Part shown: positions 33,993-41,935 of the stretch, in pieces | Layout: each line of letters begins with the position of its first letter | Position numbering within the stretch: position 1 is the stretch's first letter | NCBI RefSeq assembly: GCF_000146285.1 | Contig: NZ_GL385912.1 | Coordinates: forward strand, 252,865-316,864 | Direction: 5' to 3' | From: Mobiluncus curtisii subsp. curtisii ATCC 35241 | Lineage (GTDB): Bacteria; Actinomycetota; Actinomycetes; Actinomycetales; Actinomycetaceae | Length of the DNA stretch: 64,000 nt | Notes under the pieces: model-generated | Seen by the model: the letters and a program-made list of their open reading frames with translations, nothing else | Told to the model about the DNA's origin: nothing | The model's database searches: none | Program-made: the position numbers and the translations under genes

Positions 33993-36959
33993 TCATCCCA
34001 GCAGGCTGCGTAACTGATCGAGGGTGATTCCCGCAGACACTTCCCGATTCTCCTGACCGGAGAGTACCGCCCCAATGAGGTCGCGTTTCTTTTCTTGTAG
34101 CTCCAGGACGCGCTGTTCAATCGTGTCGGTAGCGACCAGCCGGTAAACATTGACGAATCGTTTTTGCCCCAGTCGGTGTGCTCTATCGACGGCCTGAGCC
34201 TCCGCCGCTGGATTCCACCACGGGTCGGTGAGAAACACGTAATCTGCCTGCGTGAGATTCAAACCAAATCCACCAGCCTTTAACGAAATCAGGAATACAT
34301 CGACTTCTCCGTTTTGGAACCGTGCCACCTGCCGGTCGCGATCACGACTGGTGCCATCCAGATAGGCGTAGTCAATTCCCGCCTGATCCAGCCTTTCCCG
34401 CAGTATCGCCAAGAAAGACGTGAACTGAGAAAACACCAGCGCCTGATGACGCTGTCGGGGATTCAAGTTGCTATCATCGCGCAGCCCCTCCAGCGTTTGC
34501 AGCAGGTACGTGACTTTTGCCCCGTCCTCGTGTGCCTGCGGGTCGATGAGCTTGGCGCTCAGAGCAAGTTGGCGCAGTCGGGTCAAAGCCGTGAGGATGT
34601 TGATGCGAGGAGAATTGGCATCTGCGACTTGGGCTCGAGCTGCCGTCAAATATTTGGCGTACCAGGTGCGCTGCGCCGGTTCCAGGTCAATAGAGACTAT
34701 CTGTTCAATCTTTTCCGGCAGCTCCTGAGCGACGCTGTCCTTGGTGCGACGCAGCAGGAACGGCGCCACCCGGTCAGAAAGTTCGGCAGCTGCCTCACCG
34801 CGATCACTGAGGGCTTCAGCGGCAAAACGGCGCGTGAATACCGATAGGCTGGGCAACACCGTGGGAACTGTCAGGGACATAATCGACCACAGGTCAGTGG
34901 CAGTATTTTCAATAGGTGTACCGGTCAAGGCAAAAGCCCACTTGGCGCGCAGACGCACCAAGGCTTTATGGGTGGCAGTGGAAGGGTTTTTCACAAATTG
35001 GGCTTCATCGAAAACTAAACCTGAAAAGCTCTGGGTCTGCCAAAAGTCTATGTCCATGCGCGCCAACGTGTAGGTAGTCAGCACCAAGTCCGCTTGCTTT
35101 ACTTCGCGAGCGACCCGCTCCCAGTCCGCCGCGACCTTACCGACACTGGTCTTTTGCGCGTACAGATGCAAATCCGGGAACCACCGTGACGCCTGTTCCT
35201 CCCAAGTTCCCATCAAGCTGGCGGGAACTATCACAAACACCGCCCCGGCAGCGTTCGCGGGACTATCCATCAACTGCTGTTTTTGCCCAGCGATGACCGC
35301 CAGCATCTGCATGGTCTTGCCCAAACCCATATCATCAGCCAAGATGCCACCCAAACCAGCTGTAGCTCGAGCCATCATCCAATGGAAACCGTCCTCTTGA
35401 TAGCCACGCCAAGTGCCTCGCGCCAATGCGGGTGTCGAAACTTCAGGCGGGTCCACCAATTTGTTGACGGCATGTTCCCAATCTCCGGAGAAGTGACGCG
35501 TCGTCGCCAGCGCGTCCAACGCCGAGACCAGTCCGAAATTGGAAATTCCGACCGAAAAGTCCGCCCCTCCGGAAAAATCGTTGAGCCCTAAATCGGTAAA
35601 CTCCCGAATCAGCCGTTTCAGCTGCTGATTTTTCGCCGCATACAAATCCACCCAGTTACCCTCAGGGGTTTGCCACCAGCGTTCCACCCGCCCCAGGGCT
35701 GCCAGAAATTCTTTTGTGTCCAAGTCCTCTTGCCCCAGGCGCAACCCCAGGTCCAGCCCATAACGCAGCCCCCAGCCCCGCGGCTCGTCTTCAGGCAGTC
35801 CTTCAAAATCCGCAGCAAAGTCAGGGGCATCTTCGTCAGACTGGGATGTTGCTTGACCGGGAGAAATAATCTGGTCAATCCGCAGGTCAAGCGCAGGACC
35901 ATCCGAAAAAATCTGAATGTGTTGCAGTTCGGGGGATATGTCCACTTCGGCACGTTGAGAAGCATTAATGGTTGCAATCAGCTCGCGAATCCGATCCAAC
36001 TCAAAAATGGGAAATTTTTTCGTAAAGAACGTCTGAATCTCGGATGCATTCCATCCCCCCAGGGAGCCGACGCTATGCATCGCCTTTTGGATTTCCGAAT
36101 CCGCAGTATTGGGATCCAGGGGCACTTCCACGGTGTCAGTGGCGGAACGACGACGTACGGTCCAGCGTATTTCGACCAGTTGGGGATTCATTTCGTGGAG
36201 GCGCAACAATCCACATAACTGAGGTGTACCAAAAGCATGTTCCTGGACCAGATTCATTGAGTCCGGGGACAGCATCCCCAGTTCTCCCAGGTGTTTGGCA
36301 TAGTTCGCCCAAAAATCGTTGGCTTGCGCAGCCGGGATTTCCCATCGGGCCTGCGCCGCAGCCAGCGCGTGCAGTTCCTCGTTTACTCCCGCTTTAATTC
36401 CCGTACAGGCTACGAAACGCCCGCGCAACACTTGCAGTCTGGTGCCGAGAGACTGGCAGTCGGCGTCAGCGGTGTCTGCCGTTTCGTAGCGAGGTCCGGG
36501 CACAGAGTTTTCAGCACGAGCCACCACCGTCACCGAGCCGTCCTCGTGTGGGGTGATGACCAGGACGGCTTGAGACCCCCTAGTAGTGGGACATAACACA
36601 GTAGTACGAGTCGTGTCCGAATAGACGGTAACTCCGCTGGTGACGCACTTCTCCAGGAGGTCCAGACCGGTAGCGTCAAGGTGGCTTAACTTCACGAGTT
36701 GGGCGTGGGCACTGTGCTCAAAAAGGTGACGCATCGCGACGAGCTGGGTCGCATTCAGTCCCTTGGTGACAGATACCCACCGGGAGGTGAGGTCGCGCCA
36801 AGTAGCGCGTTTTTCTGTCCATTCCCCAGACAATGCCAGTCGCAGCGGAATCAGGGTTTCTCCGTCTATCTGGATAGCCAAAGGCTGGTTCGTAAAGTCC
36901 ACTTCGCTAGCGTTGAGTAGACTTCCGAGCCCGGCACGCCAATCCATTTCATCAGCCAT
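33993..36959 (-). CDS. SNF2-family DEAD/DEAH-box helicase
   Basis: Large Swi2/Snf2-type ATPase of 988 residues, which translocates on DNA. Residues 1-480 hold a region common to bacterial SNF2 proteins but no SWIM zinc motif. Then motif I ILADDMGLGKTMQML (about 535), motif II LVFDEAQFVKNP (DEAQ), motif III ALTGTPIEN, and the C-terminal RecA lobe with VFSQFTSFL, ISLKAGGFGLNLT and VDRAHRLGQ. The ATG follows a TAAAAT box by 7 bases. Family members act in repair, transcription recycling (RapA) or defence; nothing here settles which. It is divergent from trmL. Confidence 0.92.
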   Translation of the reverse strand: MADEMDWRAGLGSLLNASEVDFTNQPLAIQIDGETLIPLRLALSGEWTEKRATWRDLTSRWVSVTKGLNATQLVAMRHLFEHSAHAQLVKLSHLDATGLDLLEKCVTSGVTVYSDTTRTTVLCPTTRGSQAVLVITPHEDGSVTVVARAENSVPGPRYETADTADADCQSLGTRLQVLRGRFVACTGIKAGVNEELHALAAAQARWEIPAAQANDFWANYAKHLGELGMLSPDSMNLVQEHAFGTPQLCGLLRLHEMNPQLVEIRWTVRRRSATDTVEVPLDPNTADSEIQKAMHSVGSLGGWNASEIQTFFTKKFPIFELDRIRELIATINASQRAEVDISPELQHIQIFSDGPALDLRIDQIISPGQATSQSDEDAPDFAADFEGLPEDEPRGWGLRYGLDLGLRLGQEDLDTKEFLAALGRVERWWQTPEGNWVDLYAAKNQQLKRLIREFTDLGLNDFSGGADFSVGISNFGLVSALDALATTRHFSGDWEHAVNKLVDPPEVSTPALARGTWRGYQEDGFHWMMARATAGLGGILADDMGLGKTMQMLAVIAGQKQQLMDSPANAAGAVFVIVPASLMGTWEEQASRWFPDLHLYAQKTSVGKVAADWERVAREVKQADLVLTTYTLARMDIDFWQTQSFSGLVFDEAQFVKNPSTATHKALVRLRAKWAFALTGTPIENTATDLWSIMSLTVPTVLPSLSVFTRRFAAEALSDRGEAAAELSDRVAPFLLRRTKDSVAQELPEKIEQIVSIDLEPAQRTWYAKYLTAARAQVADANSPRINILTALTRLRQLALSAKLIDPQAHEDGAKVTYLLQTLEGLRDDSNLNPRQRHQALVFSQFTSFLAILRERLDQAGIDYAYLDGTSRDRDRQVARFQNGEVDVFLISLKAGGFGLNLTQADYVFLTDPWWNPAAEAQAVDRAHRLGQKRFVNVYRLVATDTIEQRVLELQEKKRDLIGAVLSGQENREVSAGITLDQLRSLLG

Positions 36960-36966
36960 TCTGTCT

Positions 36967-36972
36967 ATTTTA
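36967..36972 (-). promoter_or_regulatory. -10 box of the SNF2 gene, leaderless start
   Basis: TAAAAT, 7 bases, ATG at 36959. No ribosome site. Confidence 0.5.
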
Positions 36973-37030
36973 CAGGTTTCAGCTCCGGATTTTTCATTGC
37001 ATCATGAAACCTACTTAGAATAGGGGTGTT

Positions 37031-37495
37031 ATGTTGCACGTGATCTTCTTTGAACCTCGCATTGCCGGGAATACCGGTGCGGCGATTCGCCTGGCTGCCT
37101 GTACCGGAGCTACCCTGCATGTGGTCGAACCGACCGTGTTCGACCTGGATAACGACACCAAGTTGAAGCGGGCAGGACTGGACTATCACGACCTGGCGCA
37201 TCTGGAGCGTCACCCTGATTTGGACGACTGCTTGGCGCACGTGCCCGGCAAACTTTATGCCTTCACCGGTCATACTGACATCTTGCTGCCCCAGATTCAG
37301 TTCCAGGACGGGGATGGTCTCATGTTTGGTCCCGAAGATACCGGGCTGCCGGTTGAAGTCATGGATGACCCCCGTGTCACCAGCCGGGTTCGCATTCCTA
37401 TGCTGGACGGACGTCGTTCCTTGAACCTCTCGATTTCGGCGGCGATTGGGCTGTATTATGCCTGGGGTCAACTCGATTACGCCGGCGGCATGTAG
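37031..37495 (+). CDS. trmL: tRNA (cytidine/uridine-34-2'-O)-methyltransferase
   Basis: SPOUT-class enzyme that 2'-O-methylates the wobble base of tRNA-Leu. The 154-residue product has the knot motifs FFEPRIAGNTGAAIRLAA (motif 1, catalytic Arg and Asn), LMFGPEDTGLP (motif 2) and IPMLDGRRSLNLSISAAIGLYYA (motif 3). Length equals that of E. coli TrmL. In E. coli the substrates are tRNA-Leu with anticodons CAA and UAA, which is of interest because a tRNA-Leu(CAA)-like gene is present at 10855. A TAGAAT box lies 9 bases before the ATG. Confidence 0.94.
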   Translation: MLHVIFFEPRIAGNTGAAIRLAACTGATLHVVEPTVFDLDNDTKLKRAGLDYHDLAHLERHPDLDDCLAHVPGKLYAFTGHTDILLPQIQFQDGDGLMFGPEDTGLPVEVMDDPRVTSRVRIPMLDGRRSLNLSISAAIGLYYAWGQLDYAGGM

Positions 37496-37535
37496 TTTCG
37501 TTTCCCGCGTTCACAAGTCTTGATTTCCCGTTTTT

Positions 37536-37555
37536 CCGCGCGCCTGCGCGGTTTT
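37536..37555 (+). terminator. Intrinsic terminator after trmL
   Basis: CCGCGC-GCCT-GCGCGG stem-loop followed by TTTTCTCC, about 40 bases after the trmL stop. Confidence 0.7.
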
Positions 37556-37598
37556 CTCCTTCCCTCATGTTAATCTCGGGGAGAGAGAGGGAGCACGT

Positions 37599-38705
37599 GT
37601 GATTAAATACTTGGGTTCAAAACGCACTTTGGTGCCGGCGTTGGCACAGATTGCGAACCTGTCGGGCGCGCGCACCGCCCTTGACGCGTTTACCGGGACG
37701 ACCAGGGTTGCCCAAGCATTTAAAGCTCTCGGGATTACTACCGCCGCTAATGACGTGGCCAGCTATTCCCGGGTGCTGTCGGATTGCTATATCGCCACCG
37801 ACAAACGTCAGATAAACGACCGCGAGCTGCGAACTATCTTGTGCGACTTAGAAGCCACCCCCGGCGAGCCGGGATACTTTACGGAAACGTTTTGCGAAAA
37901 ATCCCGGTTCTTCCAACCGCAGAACGGAGCGCGTATCGATGCTATCCGCAATCGGATTGAGGCGGAGTTTGCCGCCGACCCCCGATACCCTATCCTGCTG
38001 ACTTCTCTGATGGAGGCGGCAGACCGAGTGGACTCCACGACCGGGCTGCAGATGGCGTACCTGAAACAGTGGGCTCCGCGCTCGTACAATAACCTGGAAC
38101 TGCGAGTGCCCGAGCTTCTGGACGGCACGGGTACCACCTACCAGCGTGACACGAACGCACTCATCGCTGACCCCGCGACTCCGCATTTTGACATGGTTTA
38201 CCTCGATCCGCCCTATAACCAGCATCGTTACTTTACGAACTACCACATCTGGGAGACGCTGATTCGTTGGGATTGTCCCGAGGCTTACGGCGTGGCACAA
38301 AAGCGGATAGACGCGCGGGATTCCGCCACACATTCGGCGTATAACCGGAAACGCGAGATGCCCCAGGCTCTGCAAAGCCTGATTTCGCAGATAGACACGG
38401 ACACGCTGGTGCTGTCCTATAACAATGAATCTTGGATTGATTTTGACACCCTGTTTGACTTGGTGGCTGCCCGTTTTGAGGACTGCGTGGCGCTGGCTTT
38501 TGACTATAAACGCTACGTGGGCGCCCAGATTGGCATTTACAATCCAGAAGGAACCAAGGTTGGTAAAGTCACCCACCTGCGAAATCTGGAATACCTGTTC
38601 GTCGGCTGCAGCGCGCAGGTTGGCGCGCGTATCCGGACCGCTTTCCACGTCCCCGACGCCCCGGCAGCTCCCTCAGAACCGCGCCTCCTCGCCCAAGTAG
38701 GCTAG
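37599..38705 (+). CDS. D12-class DNA adenine methyltransferase (orphan)
   Basis: Adenine-N6 DNA methyltransferase of 368 residues. It opens with IKYLGSKRTLVPAL (the D12-class KxxGGKxxL-like motif), then DAFTGTTRVAQAFKALG (SAM motif I, FxGxG replaced by FTGTT), and DMVYLDPPYNQHRYFTNY with the catalytic DPPY at 203-206. Target-recognition residues lie between, about 90-190. GTG start with GGGAGC before it. No restriction endonuclease or specificity subunit lies beside it, so it looks like an orphan. Its target site cannot be told from the sequence. Confidence 0.88.
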   Translation: MIKYLGSKRTLVPALAQIANLSGARTALDAFTGTTRVAQAFKALGITTAANDVASYSRVLSDCYIATDKRQINDRELRTILCDLEATPGEPGYFTETFCEKSRFFQPQNGARIDAIRNRIEAEFAADPRYPILLTSLMEAADRVDSTTGLQMAYLKQWAPRSYNNLELRVPELLDGTGTTYQRDTNALIADPATPHFDMVYLDPPYNQHRYFTNYHIWETLIRWDCPEAYGVAQKRIDARDSATHSAYNRKREMPQALQSLISQIDTDTLVLSYNNESWIDFDTLFDLVAARFEDCVALAFDYKRYVGAQIGIYNPEGTKVGKVTHLRNLEYLFVGCSAQVGARIRTAFHVPDAPAAPSEPRLLAQVG

Positions 38706-38839
38706 TCCCGGGTGAGGTTTTTCTGGTTAGTCCGCGCTCTCGGGTGGAAACCCTGCACGCTGCGAATCCTTTTCTTATAAACTGAAGCAGTAAATGGGCA
38801 TTGGTCTGCGGACGGTTCTAGGCAACAGGGGGATGCGTC

Positions 38840-40003
38840 GTGAGTGTGCGGGTGAGTGTTTCCCCAGAATTGCTATTGTGGGCGGTAGAACGCAGTGGTA
38901 AATCCCTGCTCGACCTGACCGAGAGCATTCCCGGTCTGGGGAACTGGATTAGCAAAAAAACCAGCCCGACTCTCAAGCAATTACAGTCTTTTGCGGATAA
39001 AACCCACACGCCTGTTGGGATGCTGTTCTTGGACACGCCTCCGGCAGAAGTTCTGCCTATCCCGGATATGCGAACAGTGAAGAACCGGGATCTTACGCAC
39101 TTAACAGCAGACTTGCTGGATACGATCTATGATTCCCAAGCTAAACAAGACTGGTACCGTGACTATGCGCTGGAAAACGATGCAGAACCTCTCGATTTCG
39201 TCGCTTCCTGTAGTACAGGAACTCCTGTACAAGAAGCCGCAAAAAATGCTATAACGCTGTTGAAACTGCCCTTAACCCACCAAGAAGCCAGAAAATACGA
39301 TGAGGCTTTTCGGGTCTTATGCCAAAGGGTTGAAGAGACCGGGATACTCGTCATAGTGAACGGGATAGTTCAACACAACACACACCGAATTCTAGACGTT
39401 GACGAATTCAGAGGATTCGCCCTGACAGATGCAATCACACCGCTAATATTCATCAACGGTCAAGATACCCGTGCTGGGAAAATTTTCACTCTCCTACACG
39501 AGTTTGGGCACATACTTCTGGGGCAAAGCGCACTAGACAACCCCACGCTTACCGATACGGGAAAATCCGATAAGAACGATACAGAACTGTGGTGTAACGA
39601 ATTCGCGGCACACACCCTGATTCCCGATTCTCTCATCACAAACATAACCACAAGAGAACTCAACCAACAATTAGTCGATAACCTGGCTCGACAAACCTAC
39701 ACCAGCACGCTAACAGTACTGAACCGGATTTACGGAGCGGGGCTATTATCCTGGGACAAATACACCACCTGGTATAAAAAAGAAGAAGAACAAGCATTAG
39801 AATACCTGCATAACTCGACCCCGGGCAGTGCGGGTGGAAACTTTTATAACATGCTCCCCTTGCGTGCCAGTAAAACCCTGACTCGCGCAATAATCACCAG
39901 CACTCTCGAAGGGCAAACCCTGTACACCGAAGCGTTAAGCATCCTCGGAATCAAAGATCCGGAAGCTATAGATCACCTCGCAAAACACTTGGAGGTGGCG
40001 TGA
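38840..40003 (+). CDS. XRE-ImmA/IrrE family metalloprotease (COG2856 antitoxin-like)
   Basis: A 387-residue protein with a short helix-turn-helix-like N-terminus (about 1-65, ending TPVGMLFLDTPP as in other XRE-COG2856 proteins) and an ImmA/IrrE zinc protease domain: HEFGH at 220-224 and the third ligand Glu 254 in WCNEFAAHTLIP. Such proteins cleave repressors or serve as antitoxins. It overlaps the PIN gene by 4 bases, a pairing described among predicted toxin-antitoxin modules. From about 39.1 kb the DNA is visibly AT-richer and codon use differs from the neighbours, which suggests transfer. GTG start after a G5 run. Confidence 0.88.
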   Translation: MSVRVSVSPELLLWAVERSGKSLLDLTESIPGLGNWISKKTSPTLKQLQSFADKTHTPVGMLFLDTPPAEVLPIPDMRTVKNRDLTHLTADLLDTIYDSQAKQDWYRDYALENDAEPLDFVASCSTGTPVQEAAKNAITLLKLPLTHQEARKYDEAFRVLCQRVEETGILVIVNGIVQHNTHRILDVDEFRGFALTDAITPLIFINGQDTRAGKIFTLLHEFGHILLGQSALDNPTLTDTGKSDKNDTELWCNEFAAHTLIPDSLITNITTRELNQQLVDNLARQTYTSTLTVLNRIYGAGLLSWDKYTTWYKKEEEQALEYLHNSTPGSAGGNFYNMLPLRASKTLTRAIITSTLEGQTLYTEALSILGIKDPEAIDHLAKHLEVA

Positions 40004-40485
40004 AATACCTGTTAGACACAAACATTTTTATCGAGTCCAAAAACCGCTATTATGGTTTCGACATAGCTCCCGGGTTCTGGGAGTGGCTAAATAGAGCCAT
40101 GACCAACGGTGATATTAACAGTATTAAAAATGTTTATGACGAGCTGATGAACGGTAACGACAAAAATCTCCTTACCTGGATAGATTCCAGGAAAGGGTTT
40201 TTCCTGGACATTGACGAAAACACCTTGAAATATGTGAAAGACTTGAGTACCTGGGCTGGAGACCAACACTACAAGCAACATGCGATTAACACCTTCCGGC
40301 AAAGCGCTGACCTGTTCCTAGTTGCTTACGCTAAAGCGCATGGCTTTGTTGTAGTAACACTGGAGAAACCAGAACCAAACCGAAAAAGGCGCATAAAGAT
40401 ACCCGAAGCCTGCCAACACCTTAAAGTAAAATACTGCAACACTTTTGACATGATGCGTTCACTAAAAGCCAAGCTGATACTTTGA
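40000..40485 (+). CDS. PIN-domain DUF4411 ribonuclease-like toxin
   Basis: Predicted magnesium-dependent RNase of 161 residues. PIN-fold acidic residues: D6 in YLLDTNIFIE, E48 in NVYDELMNG, D104 in QSADLFLVAYA and E122 in VVTLEKPEPN. Together they form the usual four-acid site, so the protein is probably active. GTG start overlaps the stop of the ImmA/IrrE gene (GTGA), so translation is coupled, as in toxin-antitoxin pairs. It has the same AT-rich character as its partner. The target RNA is unknown. Confidence 0.85.
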   Translation: MKYLLDTNIFIESKNRYYGFDIAPGFWEWLNRAMTNGDINSIKNVYDELMNGNDKNLLTWIDSRKGFFLDIDENTLKYVKDLSTWAGDQHYKQHAINTFRQSADLFLVAYAKAHGFVVVTLEKPEPNRKRRIKIPEACQHLKVKYCNTFDMMRSLKAKLIL

Positions 40486-40570
40486 TCTTTAGTACTGCGC
40501 CCCGCCGGCGTACCTTACGTATTTTGAGCACGATAGGGGGCCTGGAACCTCCATTCACAAGGGCGTTGGC

Positions 40571-41062
40571 TCACTCTTCGGGGAGCAAAACGATTCCGTC
40601 CATGTCGGCGTGCAAGGTGTCTCCGGGGCGCCACGTGATGCCCCCGAAGTTTAGCTCGACATCGGTTTCACCCACGCTGTCTTTGATGGATTTGCGTGGG
40701 GTTGTGCCCAGCGCTTTTACGCCCAGAGCCAGACCGCGAATCGTTGCCGAGTCACGAATCGCCCCGTTGATGACGACTCCCGTCCAACCATTCTTTACCG
40801 CAGCACCCGCAATCAGGTCCCCGCATAAGGCCGCGTGTAGGTCACCTTCGCCGTCAACAACCAAGACCCGACCCCGCCCCGGCGTGTTGAGCGTGGCTTT
40901 CACCAGACCACTGTCCAGGTGACAATGAATGGTTGTAATCTTTCCGGCAAAAGCCTTGTGCCCGCCAAAGTTGGTCATCTGCATATCACAAACCCGCAGC
41001 TTGTCACCATATTCATCATACAAATCTGTGGTTGCGAGAGGGGCTATCATGTCTTGCTTCAT
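40571..41062 (-). CDS. rraA: RraA-like protein (regulator of RNase E activity / HMG aldolase family)
   Basis: A 163-residue protein of the RraA fold. It begins LATTDLYDEYGDKLRVCD and has GKITTIHCHLDSGLVK, the GDLIAGAAVKNGWTGVVINGAIRDSATI core that includes the catalytic-like G-x20-R-D pair of the HMG/CHA aldolases, and a C-terminal GDTLHADMDGIVLLP. In E. coli RraA inhibits RNase E; many homologues are 4-hydroxy-4-methyl-2-oxoglutarate aldolases. The R-D pair is present, so enzymatic activity is possible. ATG 41062 has GGAAAGGAAA upstream; the ORF's earlier start lacks support. Confidence 0.85.
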   Translation of the reverse strand: MKQDMIAPLATTDLYDEYGDKLRVCDMQMTNFGGHKAFAGKITTIHCHLDSGLVKATLNTPGRGRVLVVDGEGDLHAALCGDLIAGAAVKNGWTGVVINGAIRDSATIRGLALGVKALGTTPRKSIKDSVGETDVELNFGGITWRPGDTLHADMDGIVLLPEE

Positions 41063-41163
41063 TGTCGTTTCCTTTCCGAAACACCACCGCATAGCCGGAA
41101 CAATCAGACGAAAACGGGCCTGGGGCGCTGTGTTGGTTTCCCCAGTTTAACGAATTTTCAAAA

Positions 41164-41931
41164 CTACCGGGAAGGGAAACTGACCCCCAGGAACTTGGCG
41201 ACTTCACGAGTATCCGGGTGGGCTTTTAACTCGTCCAACGTGCCGGTCTGACGAATCACGCCAGCCAGCATTATTCCCACCCGGTCCGCCACCAACGACG
41301 CTTCTGCCTGATCATGAGTTACGTAAACAGCGGTGATTTGGCTGCGTTTCACGATGTCGCGAATTTCGGCAGCTAGCTCATATTTCAACTGTTCGTCAAG
41401 GGCCGAAAGTGGCTCATCTAGCAGCAGCAGTTTTGGTCTGGCAGCCAAGGCGCGAGCGAGGGCGACCCGACCAGCCTGCCCTCCTGACAGAGTATCAACC
41501 CGGCGCTTTTCCATGCCTTTCAACCGCACCAACTGCAGCATTTCGGCGACCGTGTGGGCTATTTCTGTTTTGCGGGGGCGCGGTCGGCGCAGTTCTAGGG
41601 CGTAGCCGACGTTGCGTTCCACGTTGCGGTTGGCAAACAGTTGGCAATCTTGGAACAGCATCGCGAACCCGCGCCGATGCGTCGGAACGGGTTGTTGGTT
41701 GACACCGTCCCAGGTCAGAGTGCCGGAGTCGGCAGACAGTAATCCTGCCACAATCTGTAGCAGGGTCGATTTCCCACAGCCGGAAGGTCCCAGCAGCACC
41801 ATAATCTCGCCCCGCTTCACGTCCAGATTCACGGATTGCAAGATAGGCACTGGCTTCTCGCCGCGGCGATTTGGCGGGTAGGAAAATGTGATTTGCCGCA
41901 GGCACAAGCCCGGGTGGGCAGTTTCGTTCAC
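41164..41931 (-). CDS. thiQ: Thiamine ABC transporter ATP-binding protein
   Basis: Energises uptake of thiamine (or its phosphates). The 255-residue product has Walker A GPSGCGKST, the Q-loop in AMLFQDCQLFANRNV, signature LSGGQAGRVALARAL, Walker B LLLLDEPLSALD and the H-loop in YVTHDQAEA. GTG start 4 bases after the thiP stop, with GGGAG upstream. The C-terminus stops soon after the H-loop region, so no regulatory domain is present. The thiamine assignment comes from its operon and the TPP riboswitch, not from the ATPase itself. Confidence 0.9.
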   Translation of the reverse strand: MNETAHPGLCLRQITFSYPPNRRGEKPVPILQSVNLDVKRGEIMVLLGPSGCGKSTLLQIVAGLLSADSGTLTWDGVNQQPVPTHRRGFAMLFQDCQLFANRNVERNVGYALELRRPRPRKTEIAHTVAEMLQLVRLKGMEKRRVDTLSGGQAGRVALARALAARPKLLLLDEPLSALDEQLKYELAAEIRDIVKRSQITAVYVTHDQAEASLVADRVGIMLAGVIRQTGTLDELKAHPDTREVAKFLGVSFPSR

Positions 41932-41935
41932 GTGT

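Noticed and set aside
36959..40485. A DISARM- or BREX-like defence island
   Set aside because: An SNF2 helicase and a methylase are present but the partner genes that define those systems are not.
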